Below, piece after piece: positions 35,114 to 42,630 of a DNA stretch of 48,895 nucleotides (within the stretch, counting starts at the first letter, position 1; every line of letters begins with the position of its first letter). A program made the translations under genes and the position numbers. Source of the stretch: Anaerolineae bacterium (lineage in GTDB: Bacteria; Chloroflexota; Anaerolineae; Aggregatilineales; UBA3940); contig JAFGOY010000020.1 in the NCBI GenBank assembly GCA_016926255.1, positions 1 to 48,895 of the forward strand, read 5' to 3'. Under the pieces are notes generated by a model. The model was not told the origin of the DNA. It did no database searches and worked only from the letters and a program-made list of their open reading frames with translations.

Positions 35114-36181
35114 ATGATCAATCACAAAGCCGAAGTTAACCATCATACTGCCGGTCTTTCCCGTTACAAACCGATCATGCGTGTCTTGCTGGTTTGTATT
35201 GATCTGTACAGTGGATCGATCCTTTTATATTTACTTTTCCGTCTGATCAAAAAGCCACGCTTCTGGATCGTCGATGCCGCCAGCCTGGTTCTACCCTGGT
35301 TGCTCTTGATCAGCGTACCACTGCTGATCCTCGCCCTGGTAAAGCGCTCGCGGCGGCATATTCTATCAACCGGGGTCATTGCTACAGCGTTTATCGTGCT
35401 TTACGGCGGCCTGTTTCTTCCGCCCGCACCACAATCGGAGAGATGTGTTCCATCTAGCGACTGCCTGCCGGTTGCCGTTATGACGATCAACAGCGGCGCA
35501 GGGCTGGCCGATCCAGACTCGCTGGTCACCGTCCTGCGCGATTCGGGCGCTGACTTGATCGGCTTGCAGGAACTGTCCATCGAACAGGCCGACCAACTTG
35601 AGGCCGATCTTGCCAGTGACTATCCATACCAGGCTCTCTATCCCCTGGGTTTCGAAGGGCGGGGATTGATCAGCCGGTATCCGATCATAAGTCATACCCT
35701 TTTCTACCCAGAGAAAGAATACCTCCCCTACCTGATCGCAACGGTTGACATCAACAGCACACCGTTGACTGTCATTGTCTACCATATCAAACCTGCGGTT
35801 TTTCTTGTACAGGGTTTGAAGACACAGTTGTTACCGGAATGGCCCACTGACGAAGCGTTCATCGGGACGGCGCAAAGCCTGGCTCCAACCGTCATCCTGG
35901 GGGATTTCAATACCGTTGATCAGAGTGACAAGTATCGTCAACTGCGGCAGGCCGGGTTTACCGACGCCTTCCGCGAAGCAGGCTGGGGATTCGGCCTGAC
36001 ATTTCCATCCAGGGCCGATGGCTGGCGCAGTCTGCCCGACTTTCCCCTTCTGCGGATCGACTATATCTGGGTGACTGGTGATATTAGCGTGTCACGGGCC
36101 TGGGTAGGCGACAGGACAGGCTCCGATCATTTGCCTGTGCAGGCAGAATTGTTCATAAGAACAAACCGGGATACAGATTAA
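35114..36181 (+). CDS. VanJ-like membrane endonuclease/exonuclease/phosphatase-family protein
   Basis: The product is 355 aa. Three N-terminal TM helices (about 22-42, 51-77, 82-103) precede an outside EEP domain: VAVMTINSGAG, the Mg-ligand Glu in LIGLQELS, VILGDFNTV, LRIDYIWVTG and the terminal SDHLPV. The three-TM plus EEP layout matches VanJ, a membrane phosphatase acting on undecaprenyl (pyro)phosphate intermediates in Streptomyces. Recycling the polyprenyl carrier fits the surrounding glycan locus. This is inferred from architecture. No clear Shine-Dalgarno precedes the ATG. Confidence 0.75.
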   Translation: MINHKAEVNHHTAGLSRYKPIMRVLLVCIDLYSGSILLYLLFRLIKKPRFWIVDAASLVLPWLLLISVPLLILALVKRSRRHILSTGVIATAFIVLYGGLFLPPAPQSERCVPSSDCLPVAVMTINSGAGLADPDSLVTVLRDSGADLIGLQELSIEQADQLEADLASDYPYQALYPLGFEGRGLISRYPIISHTLFYPEKEYLPYLIATVDINSTPLTVIVYHIKPAVFLVQGLKTQLLPEWPTDEAFIGTAQSLAPTVILGDFNTVDQSDKYRQLRQAGFTDAFREAGWGFGLTFPSRADGWRSLPDFPLLRIDYIWVTGDISVSRAWVGDRTGSDHLPVQAELFIRTNRDTD

Positions 36182-36201
36182 CCTTACCGGGCAGGATGAT
36201 A

Positions 36202-36789
36202 ATGATAAAACGTGTCTTTGATGTTGTGGTCAGTGCGGCGGCGCTGCTGATTCTGTCACCATTTCTGCTGCTGATCGCGCTGAGCATCCGCCTCGACTCG
36301 CCCGGCCCGGCCCTGTTTTGCGGTCGGCGGGTTGGCCTGAATGGGGTTGAGTTCAAGCTGTTCAAATTCAGGACGATGGTCGAGGGAGCGGACAAACTGG
36401 GGCCGGGCATCACAACCGGAGAGGATCAGCGGATCACCAGAGTTGGCCGGTTTTTGAGACGCACCAAACTCGACGAGCTTCCCCAATTGATCAACATTTT
36501 GTGTGGCGATATGAGCCTGGTTGGGCCGCGCCCCGAAGACCCGCGCTATGTCGATCTGTATACACCCGAACAGCGCCAGATTCTCCGGGTAAGGCCGGGG
36601 ATCACCAGCCCGGCCTCGATCCGCTACCGCGATGAGCAGTCCCAGCTTACCGGCTCCGATTGGGAAACCCACTATATCAACGAGGTCATGCCTGAGAAGC
36701 TGTCGATAGACTTGCAATACGTTCAGAATGTAAGCTTCTGGCTCGATCTCAGGATACTGTTCGAGACGCTATTTGCCCTCCTGCATTGA
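36202..36789 (+). CDS. Small polyprenyl-phosphate sugar-1-phosphate transferase
   Basis: The start at ATG 36202 is favoured because AGGA lies 5 bases upstream; ATG 36196 is also in frame. The product is 195 aa. It has a single reentrant N-terminal hydrophobic segment, then the cytoplasmic catalytic core with KLFKFRTMVEGAD and TKLDELPQLINI (the Asp-Glu dyad), and GDMSLVGPRPEDP. This is the minimal PglC/WcaJ C-terminal type that puts the first sugar phosphate on undecaprenyl phosphate. It is the likely initiating enzyme of the locus. Its 3' end overlaps the convergent SDR by 21 bases. Confidence 0.93.
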   Translation: MIKRVFDVVVSAAALLILSPFLLLIALSIRLDSPGPALFCGRRVGLNGVEFKLFKFRTMVEGADKLGPGITTGEDQRITRVGRFLRRTKLDELPQLINILCGDMSLVGPRPEDPRYVDLYTPEQRQILRVRPGITSPASIRYRDEQSQLTGSDWETHYINEVMPEKLSIDLQYVQNVSFWLDLRILFETLFALLH

Positions 36790-37566
36790 CTTCGCCCGGC
36801 GGGTAAAGAGCGCCCTGATCCGCCCGACCGGGCTGCGCAGGATATAAGCCGCAGTCTGGTAGAATGCTCCCGGCACGACGATCACTTTGTTACGGTCGAG
36901 CGCCTTCAATGAGGTACCGACGACATAATCGACGTTTTGCCATGACCAGGAGGGATAGCGTGAGCGGCTAAAACCTTTGATTTCTTCGGTATCGTGAAAC
37001 TCGGTGACGGTAAATCCCGGACAGAGTGCCTGAATCTTTACCCCGGTTCCAAGCATTTCATTGGCCAGATTGGTCGAGAAAGCATTGAGAAAGGCTTTCG
37101 TGGCGCTGTACATCGTGCGCCCGCCATAGGACATAAAACCCGCCACCGATGATACGTTGATCACTACTCCTTTCCCGTGTTCGATCATACCCGGCAGGGC
37201 GGCGCGGGTGATGCGCATCGTCGCTGTAATGTGAACGTCGAGCATCGACTGGCTTTTCTCTACGGGAATCTCGGCGAAGGTTCCCCGCAGGCCAAACCCG
37301 GCATTGTTGACCAGTATCTCCAGACCGCTGGCGGAAGCCGCCCGGTTTTCGACCTTTTCCATCCCTTCCCGCCTGGAAAGGTCGGCGGGCAGGACTTCTA
37401 CCTCGATGCCGTGTCGATCCATGAGTTCTGCGGCCAACTCTTTGAGCCGCTCCTCGCGCCGGGCGGTGATGATCAGATCATAGCCCTGCGCGGCCAGCTT
37501 CCGGGCAAAAGTCTCCCCGATTCCACTTGATGCCCCGGTGATCAGCGCCAGTGGTCGTGCTGTCAT
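36769..37566 (-). CDS. Short-chain dehydrogenase/reductase
   Basis: The start at 37566 has CAGGAGA upstream; an earlier in-frame start at 37629 lacks one. The product is 265 aa. NAD(P) loop TGASSGIG, NNAGFG, the catalytic Ser (INVSSVAG) and YSATKA (Tyr-x-x-x-Lys) are all present. It belongs to the classical SDR family (DltE/YqjQ-like). It faces the polysaccharide genes from the opposite strand. The substrate is unknown; a sugar or lipid carbonyl is possible. Confidence 0.9.
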   Translation of the reverse strand: MTARPLALITGASSGIGETFARKLAAQGYDLIITARREERLKELAAELMDRHGIEVEVLPADLSRREGMEKVENRAASASGLEILVNNAGFGLRGTFAEIPVEKSQSMLDVHITATMRITRAALPGMIEHGKGVVINVSSVAGFMSYGGRTMYSATKAFLNAFSTNLANEMLGTGVKIQALCPGFTVTEFHDTEEIKGFSRSRYPSWSWQNVDYVVGTSLKALDRNKVIVVPGAFYQTAAYILRSPVGRIRALFTRRAKSMQEGK

Positions 37567-37667
37567 AATGTTTCTCCTGTCGTTTGCATGACTATGGCCA
37601 GTCACGGCTGTTTTCTCGATCAGACCCAATTGGTTACAATTTCGCCAGCATACACAAAAGGATGCAC

Positions 37668-38441
37668 ATGCACAACGAGAACGATCACCCTGTCGAAGTG
37701 CCTCTGGACGAATACGGCGAGGGCTATTTCCAATCCTACAACTACGCAGATCGGCCCCTGAACCGGTTCAGTATGTACTGGTTCGCCCGCCGGTATTATG
37801 CCCGGCTGATTCGCCGGTTCGCCCCTAAAGAACCTGTCACCGGGCGCGCAATCGAACTCGGATCGGGGCTGGGTCACCTGTTGGGGCTGCTGGTCAACCA
37901 TTTCGACTGCTATGGCATCGACATCGCCCACTACGCCGCCGCGCAAACGAAAGCGAATGCGCCCGGATCAACCGCGTTCGTCGCTTCGGCTGACCAGCTC
38001 GACCTGTTCGCCGATCAATCGTTCGATGTCGTCGTCGCGCTCCACCTCGTCGAGCATCTGGTCGATCCGCCGGGCTGCTTGGCTCACATCAATCGTATGC
38101 TCACCGACGACGGCCTACTGCTCTTCGCGACACCCAATCCCGATTACACACTCCGTCACCTGAAGAAACCCGATCTTATTCCCGATGCCATATCGAAAGA
38201 CCCGACTCATATCAACGTCCACCCGCCGGAAACATGGCATCGCTGGGCAGAAGAAAACGGATTCCGGGTGATCCGCCAGTTCGGCGACGGGTTATGGGAC
38301 GTCCCTTACCTGCCGCTGCTGCCCAAATCGATCCAGTTTGCCATGTTCGGCTTTCCCAGCCTGATCCAGGTGTTAACCAATACGACACTCATCCCCATAT
38401 CGCTGGGCGTCAATACCATCACCATTGCACGCAAGGAGTAG
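37668..38441 (+). CDS. SAM-dependent methyltransferase
   Basis: ATG 37668 lies 5 bases after AAAAGGA; the ATG at 37662 overlaps that site. The product is 257 aa. Motif I is AIELGSGLGHLLGLL (about 62-76), followed by YGIDIAHYAA, SFDVVVALHLVEHLVDPPG and LLLFATPNPDY. It belongs to the broad class I (UbiE-like) group often found in glycan clusters. A TACAAT box (37635-37640) lies about 28 bases upstream with no strong -35. It is followed after 3 bases by an SDR gene. Confidence 0.85.
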   Translation: MHNENDHPVEVPLDEYGEGYFQSYNYADRPLNRFSMYWFARRYYARLIRRFAPKEPVTGRAIELGSGLGHLLGLLVNHFDCYGIDIAHYAAAQTKANAPGSTAFVASADQLDLFADQSFDVVVALHLVEHLVDPPGCLAHINRMLTDDGLLLFATPNPDYTLRHLKKPDLIPDAISKDPTHINVHPPETWHRWAEENGFRVIRQFGDGLWDVPYLPLLPKSIQFAMFGFPSLIQVLTNTTLIPISLGVNTITIARKE

Positions 38442-38444
38442 AGT

Positions 38445-39350
38445 ATGTCACCGACTACTATTGTTTTACTAATCGTGCTGGGGATCATCGCCGCTGCGGT
38501 GATCATCCCCTGGCTGGTCAATCGCATCCGGCTGATCGCAAATCCCGGTTTCTACCAGCAGAAAGTGATTATGATCACCGGTGCTTCGCGTGGAATCGGG
38601 CGGGAGCTGGCTCTTTCGTTTGCCGCACACGGCGCGAATCTTGTCCTCGCTGCCCGCAGCGTCGATGAATTGCACGCCGTCGCTGCCGAGTGCCGCGAAA
38701 AGCACCCGGATACTGACATACTGATCATCCCCACCGATGTCACTGAGAAAGCCCAACTGCAAAACCTCGTCGATTCCGCTCTGAAGCACTTCGGCCAGAT
38801 CGATATTTTGATCAACAACGCCGGTATCCGGCAGGGTGGACAGTTCGTCGAATCAACCATGAAAGAGTTGGAAGTCAACCTGGTTGCCCCGCTGAACCTG
38901 ACCCAGATCGCGCTGCCCGGAATGTTCGAACGCCACGCCGGGACGATTGTCAATATTGCATCGGCGGCGGGCCGCTTGGCCGAGCCGCATTTTGTGATGT
39001 ACGGCGTGAGCAAACACGGCATGATCGGTTTCGGTGATGGCCTACGCCGCGAATTGTATGGAACCAGGGTCAGGGTGATCACCGTCAAGTTGGATTTTAT
39101 CAACACGGATATGGTCACCGAGATCGGCCCAAGTTACCGCCGGATGGGCATGCCGATGCTTTCGACAAAGCGCGTCGCGCGGAGGGTTTTATCCGGGATC
39201 GCCCTGGGGAAAAACTACATCAATGTGGGCTGGCTCTCCAGTTTTGCGGCACAGATCGGGGTGATCGCACCCTGGGTGATCGATATCTATTTCCGGCTGT
39301 TCATGCCGAAAGAGTTCGCAGAAGCCGCAAAGCGCCAGTTTTCGGAATAA
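38445..39350 (+). CDS. Membrane-anchored short-chain dehydrogenase/reductase
   Basis: The product is 301 aa. An N-terminal TM helix (about 5-25) anchors it. The SDR domain follows, with TGASRGIG, NNAGIR, VNIASAAG and the catalytic YGVSKHG. A hydrophobic C-terminal stretch (VIDIYFRLFMP) may be a second membrane contact. AAGGAG overlaps the end of the previous gene. Such membrane SDRs often reduce lipid or retinol-like substrates, but one in a glycan locus could act on a polyprenyl-linked intermediate. It is the last gene of the locus. Confidence 0.88.
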   Translation: MSPTTIVLLIVLGIIAAAVIIPWLVNRIRLIANPGFYQQKVIMITGASRGIGRELALSFAAHGANLVLAARSVDELHAVAAECREKHPDTDILIIPTDVTEKAQLQNLVDSALKHFGQIDILINNAGIRQGGQFVESTMKELEVNLVAPLNLTQIALPGMFERHAGTIVNIASAAGRLAEPHFVMYGVSKHGMIGFGDGLRRELYGTRVRVITVKLDFINTDMVTEIGPSYRRMGMPMLSTKRVARRVLSGIALGKNYINVGWLSSFAAQIGVIAPWVIDIYFRLFMPKEFAEAAKRQFSE

Positions 39351-39362
39351 CAGGGATCGTGA

Positions 39363-40355
39363 TCAGCGTTTTCTCGTAACCCTGAGGATGACGAAGACTG
39401 CAATCACCACAACAACCAACAGTCCTATTCCAATGACAATAACGGCGATGGTCATAAATGGCAGTTGCGAACCGCCTGCCGGGGTTTCGGTTGCCGCAAA
39501 GGTCGAGACCCCGGTTTCGACAGCCAAGGTACCCGAAACCGATGGACTGGCAGTCACCACATTGGCCGTATCTTCGTCGCGCCCGGCATCAGTTTCGCCT
39601 TCTACGCCCCCGGCACCTATCCCCATGGGAGATGATGTCGGCAGTGGCGCTGCTGGCGCAGGAGCCTCTACCTGTTCCTCCTCAGGGGCTGAAGCCTCAG
39701 CCTGAACCTCTGATTCTTCCGATGGCAGCGCCTCCAGGGCTGCTCCTTCTCCCGCTGGTTCTTCCGTCAAAGGGATTTCGGCTTCTACCGCCGGTTCCGC
39801 CGGGGCCTCTTCTTCTACAAACTCGTCAAAAGTCTCAAGTTCAGGCGGGGCAGCTTCGTAGGCTTCTTCCCCTTCTGGTGCTTCTTCTGCCATCTCTTCC
39901 TCGGCGGGTTCTTCTTCCGCATCTTTTGCAGAAGGTTCTGCGGCAGTTGCTTCTTCGACCATATCCGCCGGGGCCGCTGCTTCCTGCATTGCCACCTGCC
40001 CGATGCCGGGAGGCGCGCCACGGCTCAAAAAGACGAACGCACCCACACACAGCAGCAGGATCGCCGCAGCGCCAACCGCCGCCATGATCGCGGTCGGTAT
40101 TCCCAGCCGATCCCAGAACGAGACCCTGGCCGGTTTGCCATAACGAGCCGGGTCGAGCGTGAAATTGCGCGGGGCGCGGATACGTTCCGCCATCCCCATC
40201 AACGCGACCGTCACCCGTGTGGCATCTAACTCCGCCCGCAGCGCCGGTTCCTGGGCCAGACGGCACTCAAACGCCGTACGCTCTTCGGTGGAGAGTTCCC
40301 CGTCGAGGTAAGCATTGAGAGTTATTAAATCGCGTTCACTGATTAATTCGGTCAT
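39363..40355 (-). CDS. Two-TM anti-sigma factor with a long acidic linker
   Basis: The product is 330 aa. Residues 1-60 look like an anti-sigma N-terminus (NAYLDGELSTEERTAFECRLA) but lack the HxxxCxxC zinc-finger motif. TM1 is about 87-111. Residues about 120-290 are extremely rich in Glu, Ala and Pro, with long acidic runs. TM2 is about 302-325, with a basic tail RVTRKR. An acidic low-complexity outside loop between two TM helices is unusual for an anti-sigma factor and may be the sensory or surface-attachment part. It is transcribed with the sigma gene (62 bases apart). Confidence 0.8.
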   Translation of the reverse strand: MTELISERDLITLNAYLDGELSTEERTAFECRLAQEPALRAELDATRVTVALMGMAERIRAPRNFTLDPARYGKPARVSFWDRLGIPTAIMAAVGAAAILLLCVGAFVFLSRGAPPGIGQVAMQEAAAPADMVEEATAAEPSAKDAEEEPAEEEMAEEAPEGEEAYEAAPPELETFDEFVEEEAPAEPAVEAEIPLTEEPAGEGAALEALPSEESEVQAEASAPEEEQVEAPAPAAPLPTSSPMGIGAGGVEGETDAGRDEDTANVVTASPSVSGTLAVETGVSTFAATETPAGGSQLPFMTIAVIVIGIGLLVVVVIAVFVILRVTRKR

Positions 40356-40417
40356 TTCCTGCTTTTCACGATAGCACTGAGTTCATCCGTTGAAGCCGTC
40401 TCCAGAGTTGTGTCCTG

Positions 40418-41020
40418 TCATATGCTTTCATCAGTAAGACGGTACTCCACCGGTAAAAGTTCCGAGAAGCCCTGCAAGCACTCCCGCAAGCTCCTCCGCG
40501 ACCGGCTCAGGCGTGACTTGACCGTCCCCAGCGCCACGCCGACAATCCCGGAGATCTCGTCATAGCTGAAACCTTCTACATCCGATAGGATCGCCACCAC
40601 CCGCTGATCTTCTGAAAGGCCCTGTAAACAGGCAAGGATTGCCTTTTGCAAATCCATACGCTGCGCGTAAGTCTCAGGATTGTCACTATGCGTGGCAAAT
40701 GACACCGAATCGGGTGTTTCGTCTTCAACGTAGAGCGCATCCAGCGATGCCTTCGGACGGCGTTTCCGGCGGCGCAGTTCATCGTAGCAGGCATTGGTGA
40801 CGATCCTCAGCAGCCACGCCTTGAACGATCCCCCGCGAAAACTTCCCAGCGCACGATAGGCGGAGATGAACGCCTCCTGGGTGGCATCCGCTGCCGAATC
40901 GGAATCGCCCATGATCCGGTAGGCCACACCGAAGGCCTGATCCTGATAGTGCAGCACCAGTCGATTGTAAGAATCGACATCGCCCTGTTGAGCCTGTTGA
41001 ATTAACGCTGCTTCGTCCAT
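40418..41020 (-). CDS. ECF-type RNA polymerase sigma factor
   Basis: The product is 200 aa from ATG 41020 (GGGAG 3 bases upstream, a tight spacing); an upstream in-frame start at 41071 would overlap the promoter. Region 2 includes ADATQEAFISAYRAL and WLLRIVTNACYDELRRRKRR. Region 4 includes LSEDQRVVAIL and YDEISGIVGVALGTVKSRLSRSR. It is held off by the downstream anti-sigma gene and is divergent from tRNA-Leu. The signal is unknown. Confidence 0.93.
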   Translation of the reverse strand: MDEAALIQQAQQGDVDSYNRLVLHYQDQAFGVAYRIMGDSDSAADATQEAFISAYRALGSFRGGSFKAWLLRIVTNACYDELRRRKRRPKASLDALYVEDETPDSVSFATHSDNPETYAQRMDLQKAILACLQGLSEDQRVVAILSDVEGFSYDEISGIVGVALGTVKSRLSRSRRSLRECLQGFSELLPVEYRLTDESI

Positions 41021-41078
41021 TATCTCCCGATCGTTATTATGCGATCTAAACCGCGTCGCAGTGCATAGCACGCATCAA

Positions 41079-41084
41079 ATTGTA
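41079..41084 (-). promoter_or_regulatory. Extended -10 box of the sigma/anti-sigma operon
   Basis: On the minus strand the sequence is TGATACAAT, an extended -10 (TGn plus TACAAT). The -35 is weak (CTGCCG-like at 16 bases). The box lies 13 bases from the -35 of the divergent tRNA promoter. Confidence 0.4.
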
Positions 41085-41096
41085 TCACAAAAAAGA

Positions 41097-41125
41097 TTGA
41101 CGGCAGACCCCGATTGCCGTATACT
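41097..41125 (+). promoter_or_regulatory. Strong sigma-70 promoter of tRNA-Leu
   Basis: TTGACG (41097-41102), a spacer of exactly 17 bases and TATACT (41120-41125). Transcription would start near 41132, six bases before the mature tRNA 5' end. It is the best promoter in the window. Confidence 0.75.
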
Positions 41126-41137
41126 TGCGACTCAAGC

Positions 41138-41219
41138 GCCGGAGTGTTGGAACTGGCAGACAAGATCGACTCAAACTCGATTGCCTTCGGGCGTGTGGGT
41201 TCGAATCCCACCTCCGGCA
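41138..41219 (+). tRNA. tRNA-Leu, anticodon CAA
   Basis: Acceptor stem GCCGGAG / CTCCGGC plus discriminator A; D-arm with GTT/GAC stem; anticodon stem ATCGA / TCGAT around the loop CTCAAAC (anticodon CAA, reads UUG); long variable arm (GCC TTC GGGC type), as expected for Leu; T-arm GTGGG / CCCAC with TTCGAAT. About 82 nt. CCA is not encoded, so it must be added by the nucleotidyltransferase. A T-rich tract at about 41262-41268 lies downstream without a clear stem. Confidence 0.95.
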
Positions 41220-41246
41220 TTGCTGAGGTCCAGATCACGGTATAAT
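41220..41246 (+). promoter_or_regulatory. Candidate promoter of the paralogue pair
   Basis: TTGCTG (41220-41225), a 15-base spacer (short) and a perfect TATAAT (41241-41246). It begins directly after the tRNA. The transcript would start about 35 bases before the GTG at 41287. Confidence 0.4.
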
Positions 41247-41286
41247 ACGGGTCAGGGCCTTATTTTTTTACACCGAGGACGTATCT

Positions 41287-41661
41287 GTGCAACGCACACT
41301 GCTTGTCTTACTGGTTGGCCTGGGACTGGGCGCTCTGGGGGGGGCCGTATTCGGCTGGCTGGTTCCCATCCAGGATGTCAGCACCGGGTTCTATGAACTG
41401 CACCCTAACTATAAGGCCGACTATACGGTGATGGTGGGGGCGGCCTATGCCGCCGACGGCGATTGGGACAAAGCCCAGGCCCGCCTGGGCCGCCTGGCCG
41501 AACCCGACCCGGCCACTTATGTCGTCACACTGGCCGAACAGTACATCGCCGAAGGGCGAAATCCAAACGACATTCGCAACCTGGTCGCAATGGCAGTGCG
41601 TTTTGGGTATACCACCCCTCCAATGCAGTTGTATATTTCACCACCTGATTCAGAGCAGTAG
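41287..41661 (+). CDS. Membrane-anchored protein, first of a paralogous pair
   Basis: The product is 124 aa from GTG 41287, with GAGG 8 bases upstream. An N-terminal TM helix with small residues (LLVGLGLGALGG) is followed by an outside helical region: YTVMVGAAYAADGDWDKAQARL, then GRNPNDIRNL. Residues 3-120 align along their length with the N-terminal part of the next gene, so the two are tandem duplicates. The helical part resembles a short TPR-like repeat. A run of eight G (41337-41344) lies in the TM codons. Function unknown. Confidence 0.75.
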   Translation: MQRTLLVLLVGLGLGALGGAVFGWLVPIQDVSTGFYELHPNYKADYTVMVGAAYAADGDWDKAQARLGRLAEPDPATYVVTLAEQYIAEGRNPNDIRNLVAMAVRFGYTTPPMQLYISPPDSEQ

Positions 41662-41664
41662 CCC

Positions 41665-42555
41665 ATGCAAGAAGACTCACCTCGTTTCCCCTGGATAGCG
41701 CTTCTCATCGGCCTTGTGATCGGTATTGCCGGCGGCCTCTATTATGGTTGGTATCTCAACCCGGTCGACTGGGTCAATATTGGCCCGGACAAGCTCAACG
41801 CAGAAGATCAACAGGAATATATCCTGCTGGTTGCCGAAGCGTATCTACAGGAACAGGAGATCGCACGGGCCAGCGCCCGCCTTGCTGCATTGGATACCCA
41901 TGACATCGCCGAGCTGGTCAGCCTCCAGGCCGACGAAGCTCTGCTCAGGGGCGACGACCCTAACGAAGTCCGCGCCCTGACGACACTGGCCGAAGCATTG
42001 GGGGCCAGCCCGATGGCCGCCGAGGTTTTTTCAGGCACGACGGCACCGGCAACCCTGGATGAAGAAAGGACCGTTACCCCAACCTTCGAAGGAATCGCCA
42101 GCCCAACACCGCCAACTATCGGTGACACGACGGATACCCCAACGCCCACCCAGGAAACGCTGACTCCCACCCCGCAGATCATCAGCGAAACCGATCTGAG
42201 CCTTGTCGAGCGCGAGACGGTGTGCGAAGCCGGGGAAGGTTCAGGCCAGATCGAGATACTGGTCTTGAATCGGGATGAGATCGGCATCCCGGCAGTTGAG
42301 GTTCGTGTTGAATGGGGGGGAGAAGACGCAGACACGTTCTTTACCGGGTTAAATCCGGGCGTCGATCCGGGTTACGCCGATTTCAGCATGGTCGTCGACC
42401 GGGTTTATTCGGTCACCCTCGTCGGTCTGACAGAACCGGTCGTCGGCCTCGACAGCAGCAATTGCACCACCGATTCCGGCGAAGAATCCATCCCCACCTA
42501 CCGGCTGACGTTTTCCCCCAACAATAACAATGACGATGCCACCGTCGACGAATAA
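41665..42555 (+). CDS. Membrane-anchored paralogue with Thr/Pro linker and beta domain
   Basis: The product is 296 aa. Residues 8-110 repeat the plan of the preceding protein (LLIGLVIGIAGG...YYGWY, EYILLVAEAYLQ, ARASARLAAL, DDPNEVRAL). Residues about 125-172 are a TPTP-rich linker of the kind found in Chloroflexota surface proteins. Residues about 175-285 form a predicted beta domain with two Cys, VEVRVEWGGEDADTFFTGLNP and GYADFSMVVDRVYSVTLVG. It is probably exported with an N-terminal anchor. It starts 3 bases after the first gene stops. A run of seven G lies at 42314-42320. Ligand and function unknown. Confidence 0.8.
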   Translation: MQEDSPRFPWIALLIGLVIGIAGGLYYGWYLNPVDWVNIGPDKLNAEDQQEYILLVAEAYLQEQEIARASARLAALDTHDIAELVSLQADEALLRGDDPNEVRALTTLAEALGASPMAAEVFSGTTAPATLDEERTVTPTFEGIASPTPPTIGDTTDTPTPTQETLTPTPQIISETDLSLVERETVCEAGEGSGQIEILVLNRDEIGIPAVEVRVEWGGEDADTFFTGLNPGVDPGYADFSMVVDRVYSVTLVGLTEPVVGLDSSNCTTDSGEESIPTYRLTFSPNNNNDDATVDE

Positions 42556-42571
42556 CCCGGCAGGATCAATA

Positions 42572-42599
42572 CAGGTGGAAAAACGGACCTTCCCACCTG
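42572..42599. terminator. Stem-loop between convergent genes
   Basis: CAGGTGG (42572-42578) and CCACCTG (42593-42599), with inner GAA/TTC pairing possible. It lies between two convergent stops and could terminate both directions. No U run follows on either strand. Confidence 0.4.
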
Positions 42600-42630
42600 C
42601 ACAAAATATCGAATCCGGTTGTAAAATGAC

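Noticed and set aside
39458-40087. Leu/Pro-rich plus-strand frame (209 aa) that looks like a repeat protein
   Set aside because: It is the antisense of the Glu/Ala/Pro coding stretch of the anti-sigma gene; it has no ribosome binding site and no family resemblance.
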